A DNA stretch of 64,000 bases, taken from Liolophura sinensis. Lineage: Eukaryota > Mollusca > Polyplacophora > Chitonida > Chitonidae. Under the pieces are notes generated by a model that was not told the DNA's origin, searched no databases, and worked only from the letters and a program-made list of their open reading frames with translations. The DNA lies in contig NC_088300.1 of the NCBI RefSeq assembly GCF_032854445.1, positions 69,416,984 through 69,480,983 on the forward strand, read 5' to 3'. Shown here piece by piece: positions 1 to 12,196 of this stretch. How positions within the stretch are numbered: the first letter of the stretch is position 1; every line of letters starts with the position of its first letter. The translations under genes and the position numbers were made by a program.

Positions 1-322
1 ACGTTTAACATATGACGACGAAGGAATCATTAGGGTGCATGCACGTGTAATGTGCCTCCTTGTTGCAGGACGGATTTCCACCGCTCTTTTATTTAGTGCT
101 GCATCACTGAGACGACTTACCGAAGGCAAGTAAGCCGCCCCGCCCGAGCCATTATACTGATACGGGTCAACCAGTCGTTGCACTATCCCCTTCATGCTGA
201 ACGCCAAGCGAGGAAGTTACAACTTCCTCTTTTAAAGTCTTAGGTGTGACTCGACCAAGGATTGATCCTGATCTACCGGTCCCAAGCGGACGCATCTACC
301 AACTGTGCTATCCGGGCCGGTC
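1..322 (-). mobile_element. Family A tRNA-derived SINE, cut by window start
   Basis: Near-identical to the copies at 29648-30012 and 35691-36057. Read on the minus strand it starts with a tRNA-like head (A-box-like tagcacagttgg, B-box-like ggatcaatcc) and continues into a conserved body; its ACTC-type tail lies beyond the window edge. Small differences in the head (for example an extra base in the 'gacgcatctacc' part) mark it as an older or damaged copy. No target-site duplication can be checked. Confidence 0.85.
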
Positions 323-1870
323 TAGAATTCTTGAAGACGATCACTAGTCAAGCGCTTGTAATTAAAAAAATAGTTTTAAATCATGGGTTGGACAAGTGTT
401 AGTCAATATGTAAGTGTCGAGTAGCAGCACAATGGCACTCATTTACTAGGAAAGACAACGAATAATATAACTTTAGTTCCTACAGTGTATGTTATTACCT
501 TAGCAAAATATGCCCATACATGGATTTTAAGGAATGAGTGTTTAATTAATTGAACTTGTCTATTTTGCTTATAACAGATAATAGTGGAAAATGTCTTGAA
601 AAGAAAAAACATCACCTCGTCGGTATACTGAAAGTCATCCCGATATATAGCAGAAGTGGAGAAAAGTATGAACTGGATTCGAACTCTCAACCTCGACATT
701 CACGAACAAGTTGGAGCAAAAATCCTCAGAGGGGTAATGCCGTAGGTCTATTGTCAGCTACCTCCTAATTGTGTGGAAGACCTGATGTTTGAACGACAAA
801 GATGATTGACATGTATTGCTGGGGACTTGGTATACCTGACTGTGAGGTCATTGGTTCGATACCCGGAGTGATCTAAGGAAATGTCTTTCACTAGAGTCTG
901 TGCTATATCCGGAAAGTATAATCCTCAGTGACAGTAACTGATTGTTTGGCTTTCTGGAGCTCTTCCATCTCTTCACGCATTTGTCTTAGGTTAAGAGACG
1001 CATGCTTCAAGGCATAAATCAGGCACGGTGAAAGATATAAACAAAACTGGTATTTAGTCCACGTATTTCAGCTATTTTGTAGGCCGACCCGACTACACTG
1101 TGGCGACTAGACCACTGTGTCAATTAAGGTGCACATACCGCTTTTTGGCAAAAAACACAAGAAAACTTTTTTTTATTTATCTGCTAAGTGATTTAAAACA
1201 TTGCTGTGAGGCTAACTGTCATTTATTACAGGAAACCGCGGTAAAGCGAGTAGTTCTAGTTATAAGCACATTGTCTACTGATCGGTAACGGAAATTCTTT
1301 TCTTTTCCATCAGTTTCATCAAGTAGGCCTATTAGTCTTCTTTCCTGTTTTTCTTTCTTGGTATTTTGTAACATTTGAACAATTTAGTCACATCACTGTG
1401 GTGCGGCTTAATGATCTGCACCACTCAATCCGGTGAACCAGTGAAGATGGTTTCGATAACAGCACTTGTGAAAATTAACTTTTAATCTAAAGGCACAGAC
1501 AGATTTCAGATTTATTTGATGTGACCTCGAAATTCTGTACTCTGTGCCACTTTTTCATCTCTCCCATGCAGGTTTTACTATTTTTCCATAAAAGTCATCT
1601 AAGTGAAATATTCTTGAAGACAGCGTAAATATATAAAACAAATAAATACATAATGAAAATATATTGGCTACTTATTTCCGTATTTTCAATGGTTTGCTTT
1701 CTGGTTCCTATCACCACACTCGCGATGCACTCGATGTACACGATGCCACTTGTCTTCTTATCAATCCATTTCATTACTTCTATCAGTTAAACTGGTTATG
1801 GTTGAATTTGATATACTACACTATAAAGAGAACAAAGCACAACATCAAAGACCAGTTAAAAAAAAAACAA
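323..1870. other. Gene-free stretch
   Basis: No convincing coding exon. At about 669-775 there is a minus-strand tRNA-like piece (B-box-like gagttcgaatcc) followed by unrelated sequence, and at about 820-860 a plus-strand ggttcgatacc motif. Both look like decayed SINE heads rather than tRNA genes, because no cloverleaf can be completed around them. Confidence 0.5.
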
Positions 1871-1873
1871 CGA

Positions 1874-1879
1874 TTTAAT
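1874..1879 (-). promoter_or_regulatory. Probable polyadenylation signal of globin 1
   Basis: Minus-strand ATTAAA variant. The bases next to it (cagcggatgga) match those beside the AATAAA signals of globin 2 (25607) and globin 3 (39569), so the assignment rests on alignment of the three 3' ends, not on the hexamer alone. Confidence 0.6.
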
Positions 1880-2066
1880 TCGACAGCGGATGGAAAAAGT
1901 AAACAACCAACAAATGTGACCGGGTGAGCTTCATCTAAAAAACCAAGTGTAGCATATATTCGTGTTACAGCGGCCGTAACAATTACACATCTGTTAGAGG
2001 AAAAAGATCAGCGGGTCACTTCAACACGGGATAACAATCTGGTCATAGAATTTCAATTTTCTAATT

Positions 2067-2091
2067 ACATATGTACAAAAGGGGCAGCGGG
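2067..2091 (-). promoter_or_regulatory. Conserved globin 3'UTR block, copy 1
   Basis: The plus-strand text around ggggcagcggg, preceded by an acatatgtaca-type segment, recurs in the 3'UTR position of all three globin genes (here, 25727-25755 and 39705-39729). It lies between the stop codon and the polyadenylation signal. Its role is unknown; retained common ancestry, gene conversion or an mRNA-stability element are all possible. Confidence 0.6.
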
Positions 2092-2203
2092 TTTTAGCGT
2101 ACAGTTCATTACTCTTCAAGCCTAGTCCATGTCCGTTTCCGGTCTTGTTGCCTTTGTATTGGGGAAGCATTTCCTGTAGTTGTGTGCTGCTGCTGGCAGC
2201 GGT

Positions 2204-3945
2204 TTACTTGGCCTGGTCGGCAGTGTACTCCTTCTGGCCGGCGGTGATCTGGTCTGTCACCAGCCAAATAGCTCATTCCAGGCATCCTCCGTGGCTCGGT
2301 TGTAGGAGGCCACAGTCGTTCCCATTTTGTCGTTCATGGCGCGTCCCAGGTACTGCAAAGGGGAAAGTACTAGAATGCGCCGGTATTCAGTTATTTTCCT
2401 CTCTAAAGCTTGTTGCGATTTAAGCAGATATTTCATTACTTTCATATTTAACAGGGTGTCAAGACGATCGTGAACAATTTAAAAACAAAATCTTTGTATG
2501 GATGGATTGTTGCTGATAGAGCTGATAGTGGAATTTACTTACAGGAAAGTATTCCTGTGGAATGTTGTAGCCTTGGGTGCCATGGCGACCACCAAGCTGC
2601 TTCAGGGATTGGTACAACATCTTCCAGGTTGTCAAGGTGGTCCACGACAATACCCAAGTATTTGATAACTCTAGTCACGTGGAAGATCACGCGAGAGTTG
2701 TTCTGGAACTGACCCGCAGCGGTTCCTCTGGCGAAGTCGAACTTGTCCTTGGTGCGAGGGTACAGATCGAATAATCTATAACAAGGGGTTGGTAAAACTA
2801 TCTGAGAAGTGCAAAGGCAGCTGACTAGTCTAAATATGTATGAATTTCAAGTTGACAAGTAGAGAAATATCATTAAAACATGATGTCGCTATGTTTCATG
2901 GCTTAAGAGCGTTGTTTATTATTACAACCTGTTCTTAATAATCTTACCTGAGGAATAGTTGAATGCCAGTCTCCGTGGGGTCGCCCTGAACATAGGCTGC
3001 CCACGATGACCGGATCAAGTTCTTTTGACGGTCATCAAGTCGTGGGTATCTCCCCTGTTCCTTGAATCGGACGCACTCAAAGAGGCCTGTAGACAGAGAA
3101 AGCCTTATTACCGCTGGCGTTTACAGTTTAGTTGATTAATTTATTTGACTGGTCTATAAGCTACAGTATGTACTCATGTCTTTTTCAGTCGTACGATGGC
3201 TGTACAGGAAAACCAAAGTGACCAGAAAAAAACGCCCTATGACAGGCATTATTAAGCATTATTTTAAAGTGTACAAGTTTGTGAGGGAAATTTTACAGCG
3301 TTGATTTAATCTCCAAAGACAAAATGTTGCTTAAATAAGTTTATAAATTTGCAAGACATATATATTCAAGATAAGGTTTTAAAACAGTTGTAAGTTACTA
3401 CTGTGGTGTTAGCACGTGGTATACTTACTGCAGGAAGACTGCCTCGGCTGTTTTGTCAATGTAACTCTGAGACTGAGAGACAAACAATGCAAGATGTACA
3501 TTACTATTCATGGGTAATACAGATTCAGATCTGCCACACGTAATAACACATAGTCTAACGCATGCAAAACGTTACTTTATCAAAAGCGTCTGAAGCCTAA
3601 GCTATATTCTCCCTGTAGCAGTGGCAGCTGTGAACTAATGTAAACATGCATAGAAGGGTATAATGGGCTGGCTGGGTTGAATAATGAATATATCCCTCTT
3701 TTTTCATGTTAGTTGCGTGTTGCCGACTTTAGTGTTCAATTAAGTCAAGGAAAGGCCGTGAGACTGGCATACATTAAGATTATTAAAAGTGATAAAAACC
3801 CTAATTCAGAAACCTGCGTGAATGCCACATATGGTGGAATTATTTCGGATATGTTTGTGTGTATATGTATATATATATGAAAAAACACAAGAAATTATTA
3901 CAAATAATAATTAAAAAAGCATGAAGACTGAAACAAACGTACCAT
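2204..3945 (-). pseudogene. Globin 1: neuroglobin-like globin gene with three single-base frame disruptions
   Basis: Minus-strand globin related to globins 2 and 3. Exons: ATG at 3943-3945, 3429-3472, 2948-3086, 2543-2775, 2204-2352, all with GT donors and AG acceptors. The distal-His segment IFHVTRV, the proximal-His segment GGRHGTQG and the A-helix Trp (LIRSSW) are readable. Against the two intact paralogs three exons are off by one base: exon 3 has one extra base after its acceptor (139 instead of 138), exon 4 an extra G in the GGG at 2605-2607 (233 instead of 232), and exon 5 lacks one C near 2260 (149 instead of 150). As written, translation stops early in exon 3. All three changes lie in short G/C runs, so consensus sequencing error is a real alternative to pseudogenisation. 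Promoter (TATATAAG) and splice sites are intact, which argues that any loss of function is recent. Homology is certain; functional status is not. Confidence 0.85.
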
Positions 3946-4030
3946 TTTCCGCTCAAATCCGCTGCCCAAGAAAATAGGAAGTGTTCTGTCTGACCCCTTG
4001 GAGAAGTAACGACGGCAGCAAGGTAGGTGT

Positions 4031-4067
4031 CTTATATAGGACATCTCAGATCGGAGTAGCCACGCCC
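4031..4067 (-). promoter_or_regulatory. TATA box and GC/CACCC-like box of globin 1
   Basis: On the minus strand GGGCGTGG (4060-4067) is followed 21 bp downstream by TATATAAG (4031-4038), which lies about 85 bp upstream of the ATG. The spacing predicts a transcription start near 4005 and a short 5'UTR. A CACCC/KLF-type box next to a TATA box is a familiar arrangement in vertebrate globin promoters; here it is only a sequence match. Confidence 0.65.
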
Positions 4068-4069
4068 AT

Positions 4070-4909
4070 CTTTTAAGTGACAGACTTAACATCAGTTTCT
4101 CTGCTGTCAGTCACCAGATAATGTCATGCGCAACGGAAGCCTATAGTATAGAGAAGAACACAAAAGCCGTGGAGCGTGAAGCACTCCCTTTCGCTTCATC
4201 GCGGAACAATATCATCACTGTAGTATAAAGATAATAAAGGTCATTTTTTGTAGACGGAGACTTTGCTCAAGCTTTGATATAACAGGGTGATGCGGGGAAT
4301 GGGGAGTTTGGGGAGGGGGTTGCAAATTGGTACGGTTAAGCTTTGGACAATTATCATGACCTCGACACTGAACACACAAACTAAGCCCCGGATGAAAAAG
4401 GGGAGAAAAAGCAGATTGTAGTAAAGTGAATCGCTAAATCAACTTTATAACGATGTCTACGCCTGTCAATCCAGTGTTGTACTTCAATGCTGAACATATA
4501 TTGTCGATCAGTAAAATCTTTTTATACGCATCATTAAAATAGTCCCCCAGGACCACTCTCTTTCTTGTGAGTATAAGATAGACTGTAAATATCTGAGCTG
4601 CCAGCAAACTGAATACATAAGTCCCGTAAACACTTCAGAATCTACATACTACATGACTGAAACTCCCGAGCTTTCTTTGAAGTCTCAAACACACAACTTT
4701 CAGAACTCGGCGAAAAACTGGATGCTGCGTAAACATAGACAAGGCGGTCCAGATGTAGTTTGTAACCAGAAGGGTGCAGTATGGATGAGTGATATATTCG
4801 AGGTGGGTTTAAGTTTAAAAATACATTTCACTGCAATTCACTGAATACGCTCCAAAATCGATGAGTAACTGTAAGAGACAGACTTGTGAACTGAAAGACA
4901 AGTGCGACC
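4070..4909. other. Gene-free stretch upstream of globin 1
   Basis: No coding potential or repeat family recognised. It may contain upstream control sequence of globin 1, but nothing specific stands out. Confidence 0.4.
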
Positions 4910-4921
4910 AAATAAAGCATT

Positions 4922-5099
4922 ATTTATTTATTTGATTGGTGTTTTACGCCGTATGATGGCGGCCAGAATTATTGTGGGAGGAAAGCGGACAGAGTCCAGG
5001 AGAAACCCACCACCATCGGCAAATTGCTGGCAGACCTGCCCACTTACGGCCTGGAGAAGAAGCCAGCTTGAGCTGGACCCACGGCAACCTTATTGGTGA
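4922..5099 (-). mobile_element. Family B SINE, 5'-truncated
   Basis: Reads from the TTTA-rich tail through 'gattggtgttttacgccgta' and 'gaagccagcttgagctgga'. The tRNA-like head is missing. Flanked by an imperfect 12-bp target-site duplication, aaataaagcatt (4910-4921) and aaataaggcatt (5100-5111). Confidence 0.85.
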
Positions 5100-5397
5100 A
5101 AATAAGGCATTGGTGAAATACTTTTAGTGCAACTAACTTTCCAAAAAAAAAAAAAACTGCAAGAAAACTGTGGAGAAAGGGTTCATGTTAGTGTTAATCT
5201 TATCTACAACACACTAAATATTAAACCAATCAAGATTATAGTCAATTTTAACTCCAAGAAGTTTTTCTCATTTGACATTTCATAAAAACTCTGCTTAAGA
5301 AACTGATTTTGAGTTCAGCGAAATTTAGATGACGTCTTTCCTCTTTTTAGCATTGTAATGAGTTTCATTTTGTTGACAGAAGACCAGTGACTAGTTA

Positions 5398-5570
5398 AAG
5401 TTATTTATTTATTTATTTATTAGATTGATGTTTTGGGCCGTATACAAGAATATTTGACTAATACGATGGCGAACAACATTATGGTGAGAGGAAACCGGAC
5501 AGAACCGGAGGGAAACCCACGACCATTCGCAGGCTGGTGACCGATCTTCTCACGTACAGCATGAGTTGTT
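5398..5570 (-). mobile_element. Family B SINE, divergent, 5'-truncated
   Basis: TTTA tail, 'gttttgggccgtata', 'gaatatttgactaatacga' and 'ggaaacccacgaccattcgc' follow the family B body in order with many substitutions. Confidence 0.8.
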
Positions 5571-5705
5571 GAAGTTTTGATTTGTAAGGTTATGAAGAAT
5601 TACATGAAAATGTTTTATCACCCTTAAAGGTTGTTTTAAATAATCTGAGATGGTGTTGTTTTGTAAAGGAGGTGCGAGTGCTGTTCGTGGACTGCTGATT
5701 CCCCC

Positions 5706-5845
5706 CTCTCACCACCACTGTTCTTCGCTCTCACCATCACTGTTCTTCGCTCTCACCATCACTGTTCTTCACTCTCACCATCACTGTTCTTCGCTCTCAC
5801 CATCACTGTTCTTCACTCTCACCATCACTGTTCTTCGCTCTCACG
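5706..5845. repeat. 22-bp minisatellite
   Basis: About six to seven near-perfect units of ttcgctctcaccatcactgt plus two bases, alternating ttcgc and ttcac at the start. Open frames across it are products of the repeat. Confidence 0.9.
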
Positions 5846-6031
5846 ATGAATTCATGGGTTTTTGTTAACAATATATGGTCAATGTTCGTGCAGTGTTTTC
5901 ACAATATAACGTTCGTTGAGGTCCGCTTGTCGTCCACCAGTATATGTGTTATCAGCTCGTCTAACGTTGGAACGTTTTTCAGTATCCAAATAAATAAATA
6001 AATAGATAAATAAATAGATAAATAAAACAAG

Positions 6032-6100
6032 TACATAAATAATGAATAGAATAGGGCCAAGGATCGACCCCTGGGCGACACCTACAGAAACAGTTGCCAT
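6032..6100 (-). mobile_element. LINE reverse transcriptase fragment
   Basis: The minus-strand translation contains GVAQGSILGPILFIIYV, the conserved segment of non-LTR reverse transcriptases of the CR1/L2/Jockey type just before the YADD catalytic box. It is broken by an AAAT/AGAT simple repeat at about 5990-6030 and the catalytic box itself cannot be read, so this is a dead relic. Confidence 0.75.
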
Positions 6101-9100
6101 ATCAGAGCTGCTCTCCTACAAGCAAAGATATTAATATTGTATTCTCTTTCTTTATTAAATTGAAAGAATGACAATGGTGAGATCAATATAGCCATACAAT
6201 TGTGGTTTAGACAAACAATGTATTACGGTTTATCGGATGAGATAAGATCAAGGAAAACGGGTGCTCCTTGATTATCATATTGATACCCTTAACCCAAGAA
6301 TTATTTAGCGATTAAGAGCTACCTCACAGGAATGATCCGAACGAAATCCTGCATAACTGTTATGAGGCAAATTGTTGGGCTCCATTTACATTATGAAACC
6401 AGCGCATATATCCCAAGATTATTAAATTCGATCCTACGATATGGTCCATTGAAGATATTTAAATTACCAAAAATGCTTTAAAACTATTTCACTGTTTCCA
6501 CGTCACAAGTATTGCTTGAATTTAAGTTAGATCCAATGAATCAAGAATCTTACGAGTTTATGTGGACAACTGGTGGTATACTTGTCGGAATATGGCGGTA
6601 TCCGGCTTCCACGTTATATCACGAAGTTGCTTACAGAGCTGTTGAAGGAACTTGTGCGATACACCTCTGTTGTTAGGAAAACAAATGTATATGTTGATTT
6701 GGATTTTTTTTTAACTTTGGACTTTTGTGGTAACAGTTGTGCAGACAATGATTAACTCGTTTTCTGGTTTTGAGCTTCATAGTTGAAATAAACGATGTAT
6801 ACCTAAGAAAGCATACCATAAATGGCACTAGAGGGGGATGTCATTTTACCCATCATTTCTAATGTTGCAAACTTATAACGATTTACTGAATGTTGCAATC
6901 TACAGGGAAATGATATCCATCAGTGTATTAATCTAGTAAGTATGAGGTTACTAATGATATCAGTCAGACACGAAATTTCATTAATCAGAATGGTTATTAT
7001 TGTATTTTGAAAACTCTAACTTTCTGAAATTATCTAGCAGATTGCTGGTCATACAAAGTATATAAAATATTTTGATATGTCAGTCAAAAATACTACTTTT
7101 GGACGCTGACCCTTGAACCATCGAATCTGCACTATATTTAGCCGATCATTGTGCTCCGTGCAAGTTGTACTTTTTGCCGTACACAATGGCTTGGACAGGT
7201 TTTTTCGTTCCTTGGAAGATTCACAAACAGTTGTTTCACTCAGGTATATGTGACCGACATGTATGTGTCTGGAGGGCTAAGGCTCCAGAACAGGTACAAA
7301 CAAACTCTTCAAGGTCATTAGAGACTGCCTGGGCAGAGGACCATGGTTATTTTCAGGACTGCTTCATATACATGTGCAGTCAAGCAGCTGGTCAAACAGG
7401 TTTCCACATCTTGTCTGTTTGCTGGACAATGGTAGTATCTGATGGCGCTGTAGCCTTCACGGCCCGCTAGTTGTGCTCCTGCTGTGAGATGACCAGCTCC
7501 GTGAGCGTCTGTGATCCTTCTTTATACATTGTTTGTGAAGCATAGAAGTGGAGGTGGGGGGTGGGGGGGGGGGGGCTAACATTTAGAAGCAGCATGAACA
7601 AACGATTGATGAAATGTCCAACTGACTAATCGATTGAATCCGTTTTTTTTTCAGCACTCAGAAGTTTGCCCCCGTCTTCCTTTGGATCATCTGTTATAAA
7701 ATAGTCTTGGTGTATTAAAACATAAAACTGCTTCATATTTGGTAAACTCTCGACTTGGGAAAATGTCTGCTTTGCCAATATCAGTTCAATCATAATAAGT
7801 AAGTTCATTTTGCCAGATATGATTTTCAAAATATCTGACAGTTGTGTCGTTTTTCAAATTATTTCTTGTGGGTTACTTAAAAGCCGGGGGTGGTGTGTGT
7901 GTGTGGTGGGGGGTGGGGGGTGGTGGGGGGAGCTCATATATAAGTAGTCTATTGTGGAATGGAAATCACATCCATTTCGGCAATACTCAGCTCTTACAGA
8001 CGTCTTTAACATGAAGAGTACGTATGTATAGTGAAAAAGGTATGTTATCATCAGAAAGAAGACTTCAAATGGAATCTCAGCTGAACATATGATGAAGAAC
8101 ATGTGTATATGTATATATCGTTACTCCAATAAAAAAGACCTTGAAAAATACCGCGTTCAAATATAGCTTTTTTACATGTTTACAAGACATCATCAAACCT
8201 TATCAAAGATTATCATTCATTCCTGTACAAAACGTGTCATTTTTGTCTTGCCTCCACAAAGAAATGTCATAAATGTTTTCATTTGAGGCGATGGTCTTTG
8301 TATGCGAGTCCTTGCTGAAGAGATTTATTGTCCTCACGGCTATTGACGTCACGATGACGTATGCAATAACTCGACTGACAGACTGTAGAGAATACACTGT
8401 AACGAAACCTGTTCACCAAAGCAAATCATACTGTTTTCCCCGTGAGGTCGTGGAGCTGGGATAGTTGTATAGCTGTAATTAACCACACGGCTTAATTCAG
8501 GTGCATGTATTAATTCGCACTACCATTGCTTTTTAACCTGTAAATACAATTTTTTCAGCAATGTATTGCAACAAGGGCTACAGGGATTACACCAGTGGAC
8601 AAATGCATCACATAGTGTCTAGTATCATAATGTTCTGAACTATTCTGAAGTAATGAGCACGCCAGAGAATATATAGCTTGTTTATTTGACGGCTGTATCT
8701 AAATCCACCTGGGTCTTGGGCCCACTGGGTATCATTGTTAATGACGTCGACATTAACGGTTGCAAATAAAGATCATTTCAGATATATTGGTACATGTATT
8801 TGCACACTTTTACAATAGAGCGCTACATGAGTTTGCAACTTGTTTTGTATTCTATATATGTAATAACTCACATTACTGGCACATTGAAAGCTGATTGAAG
8901 TATCATCCCTTTGCGTGCCATCGGCCTCTTTTATTTTTTACTATACATGTAAGCATAATCTGTAGGTCTACACACGAATTCGTTTGCTTTTATTTCTTTC
9001 TGATTATGATCCGTTAACACCACGGAGCTTGTTGTGTTGAATCTCCTTTGATGGGAGATATACTAATGTTTGTAGTAACGCACGTGTTTCCTTTGATGTT

Positions 9101-9428
9101 CTAGAAGAGATCTACAAGATCACTTGTTTTCACCGAAGCATTTACATGGCGACGCTTCAATTATCTCATGTAGAACTCATCGGTCTGTATTCAGTGAAGC
9201 GTGACCATGTTTTATGCTACACAGATATATGCCGACAAAGCAATCTGTACCCACAGCATAAAGTATTTCACATTACATCTAGTAGTAACTTCTGTCAAAA
9301 TTATAAGAAAATGCAATAATCTATATACTCTGTATCAGTGGAACTTAGTCATGGATATGTGTCATGCAAATCACGATCAAAACCTCTTAGTAGTATTATT
9401 GTACAGCTAAAGAAGGTTAAGTTTTCCT
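6101..9428. other. Gene-free stretch with G-rich tracts
   Basis: No gene recognised; open frames up to about 100 codons (for example at 7165-7470) show no known domain and no splice context. G-rich runs occur at 7550-7577 and 7884-7931. A CRE palindrome lies at 8344-8351. Confidence 0.45.
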
Positions 9429-9488
9429 AACGCTCAAAACTTTCCTAACGCTCGTACGACAAAACCCAAGCACTCACTCACTCACTCC
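9429..9488 (+). mobile_element. Family A SINE tail fragment
   Basis: The string cgtacgacaaaacccaagca followed by repeated CTCA is the 3' end of a family A SINE with internal changes. The rest of the element is absent. Confidence 0.6.
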
Positions 9489-9869
9489 TAACGCTCGCTT
9501 GATGATGTGAATAATTCTAATCTATAGAAGAATGTGACCGCTATGCAAAACTGCACATACAAGACAATATAAGAACGATAGTCATGCATAATAAAGACTA
9601 TTTTGTTCTGTGCATATAAAACTATACGTTTAGTTTATAGGGTATCTGTAAACAGATTGTGCGATGAATGATATAGGCGCCTGAAACCTTTCAATAGGGC
9701 TTACAGCACAAAAGGTTTTCTCGCAATAACTGCAATAACTGAGTCTGACACTGGTTGTAAGCGACGTTACATCCGTCTATGTTCACAACATCCAACTCTG
9801 CATGGGACGTATTATGACTATTCCAGTTTCTCACGCACCGCAAAGTCCCTGTTTCCATGTAGCATTTCA

Positions 9870-9920
9870 AGTTTTTCTGTAGGTGTCCCACAGGGGTCAA
9901 TTCTTAGCCCTATTGCTTGA
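9870..9920 (+). mobile_element. Short LINE reverse transcriptase fragment
   Basis: In frame the plus strand reads SFSVGVPQGSILSPIA and then a stop. GVPQGSxLxP is a hallmark of non-LTR reverse transcriptases. Only this segment is recognisable; upstream sequence to about 9730 may belong to the same relic but carries frame breaks. Confidence 0.6.
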
Positions 9921-10030
9921 TATAAAATCATGCGATGAGAACAAAGTCTCCAGCTTAACATAATAAGCTTGACACAACTGACAAACGTAACATCTTCATC
10001 CCGATGAAAAAAAGTCGTCTCAGACCATAA

Positions 10031-10165
10031 CTTATTTATTTATCTGATTGGTGCTTTACGCCCTTCTCAAGAATATTTTACGAATACGACGGCGGCCAGC
10101 ATTATGGCGGGAGGTGAACCTGGCAGAGTCCAGGGGAAACCCATGACCATCCGCAGGTTTTGTAA
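10031..10165 (-). mobile_element. Family B SINE, 5'-truncated
   Basis: TTTA tail followed by 'gattggtgctttacgccctt', 'acgacggcggccagcattat' and 'aaacccatgaccatccgcag', then an abrupt end without a head. Confidence 0.85.
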
Positions 10166-10951
10166 AGGGCTAAAATGCAATCCCTTAAAATATAGTACAA
10201 ATATGTGCAAAGGTATGAGTCAGCTTGGCAGTGACCTCTTCACCAAAGTGAATGTTAAATGTAGAGAGCAAAATCTACGAGGATTAGATCTCACCCCGAC
10301 AGCGGATTTCATTACATTTAATCCATTTCAGTTGCTAATGGACGACAAATTCTACCTATTTTTCATAACAAATGTGATTTAATCAGTTTAGGTTAATAAT
10401 ACGATACATTTATTAAAAATGGGTATTTTTTTTTTCCATCAAAGAAAAAAATCCAACAGTACCTAGCCTGTACTGAAGTGACAATGGTTCTTCCTATAGC
10501 ACTCAGATCCGCGCCCTCTGCGTCTTCCGCAGGGCCTTGGAGGTGGCTGTTTTGTTATCACCGCGACATTGACCCTGCAGGTAAGCTGTCTGTGAACGTT
10601 GTCTAGATTCGGCATTATCTGAGTTGCTTATCACAGGAAGGTCTTAACATCGACATACTCACAGTGGTGCGTCACTGAAGTGCCATGACGAGGACACCAA
10701 ATATGAGGCGCCACAGAATTCGAGTATACTACTACAGGAGTGACCTATCATAGCACACCGTCCACGCCTTTATTTTGGCTGCCAGTGAACAAAGCACTTA
10801 AGGTCGCCAATTTTTGAGTTCAAAAATCGTCTGACAAATCTTGCTATTGAAATCTTCTTTTGCAGTTCTCTTTCATGATTTAGATAAAGGGATTTACATC
10901 ATATTTGTTTCTCGTTTAATTTTGTGTAGATTATGCTATAGATTGTCAAAA
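10166..10951. other. Gene-free stretch
   Basis: No gene or repeat family recognised; poly-T at about 10425-10436. Confidence 0.4.
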
Positions 10952-11245
10952 TACCGCACAGTGTTAATCTGAGCCTATTACCATGCTTACCGCACAGCGT
11001 TAATCTTAACCTATTGCTGAATTTACCATACAACATTAATGTGAACATATTGCCATGGTTACCACACAGCGTTAATCTGAACATATTGCCATGGTTACCA
11101 CACAGCGTTAATCTGAACATATTGCCATGGTTACCACACAGCGTTAATCTGAACATATTGCCGTGATTATTGCACTGAACCTATTCTCATGATTACCACA
11201 ACACTATAACTTGAATCTGCTGTCATGGTTACCATATTGCGTTAA
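10952..11245. repeat. 36-bp minisatellite
   Basis: About eight units built on gttaatctgaacatattgcc and atggttaccacacagc; the three central units (about 11035-11160) are almost identical and the outer ones diverge. Because 36 is a multiple of three, one minus-strand frame stays open with a 12-residue repeat (FRLTLCGNHGNM); there is no sign that it is a gene. Confidence 0.9.
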
Positions 11246-12002
11246 CCTTAACCTGAACCGAACGAGAGTTAAAGCTGTCCAAAGACTAGAGGCTACTTCA
11301 GATGTCATATGCATTTATCATCTGTTTTTGTTTTTGCATTTCAATAACCCTTGACATTTATTCAGCTGAACGCCCTTAAATTAACTAGAAATGTCACTGA
11401 GCCGAAATGAAAGATTAATATTGTGCCCCAAGGTATGTTCTTTTCCCCTGATCTGGGAGCGGGCCGTTATCTAGCGGTTAAAGATGCTTGCGTTTCTATC
11501 ACTGGGGCTCTCGATGAGCGCTTTGGATTGATCATTTGAAGACTTCCCACGTTCTCACTTTTTGTGGGGCCCTGTTGACAAAAAGCCGTCGACGACACTC
11601 GTGTATAACGCCTATTCAAGATCACCTGTCTTCCACCAATAAGTGATTACGTCGCATGAGAGCCATCGTATGAGCGAAAATTGTTGAAAATTGTTATGGC
11701 GTGAATTCATCAAAAAAATAAATAAACACAAAACGAACTGACCCTTAATGTGAATATGACCCATTGTGTGTAAAACTCCTTTTCCTGTTAAACACCTTAA
11801 ATGAAATAGGCAAAGCCTAAGCCAGAAAATAGTGAGTAGGCCCACATATACATCTACATAATTTTAGGCAAATTGATAGTTAAAATATTATCTACATTTA
11901 TAGAAGCTGAAACACTAAACAAAGAATTTGTCAAATATGTATTAATATTGTTGTATGTGGTACATTTCTCCATTCTTTAATCTGTAGGTTCTTTCAACCC
12001 TG
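11246..12002. other. Gene-free stretch
   Basis: No coding exon recognised. Around 11455-11600 there is weakly tRNA-SINE-like text (ctagcggttaaagatgcttg) that could be an old SINE head, too degraded to classify. Confidence 0.4.
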
Positions 12003-12055
12003 TCCTCGTCATATGACTGAAAAATTGTTAAGAACCCCAAGCATTCACTCACCCT
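12003..12055 (+). mobile_element. Family A SINE 3' end fragment
   Basis: Contains 'catatgactgaaaaattgtt', then 'aaccccaagcattcactcac': the last part of a family A SINE with a small internal deletion. Confidence 0.7.
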
Positions 12056-12196
12056 TTAAACCCTGCCTGCCAATCTATTATCAGAGAAAAGTCTTTCACT
12101 TATAATTGGCTGTTCCATCAGTCTCACACGTTTCTACAGCATGCAAAATTAAAATGGGTACGACAAGGGAAAAAAAACAATAATTTGAGAATCATT

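Noticed and set aside
5899-6081. Membrane-protein-like frame rich in Leu, Tyr, Ile
   Set aside because: Hydrophobic stretch is the translation of an AAAT/AGAT simple repeat beside a LINE fragment.
7165-7470. 101-codon plus-strand open frame
   Set aside because: No recognisable motif or exon context.
10899-11156. Minus-strand open frame with a 12-residue repeat
   Set aside because: Produced by the 36-bp minisatellite; no promoter, splice context or homology supports a gene.
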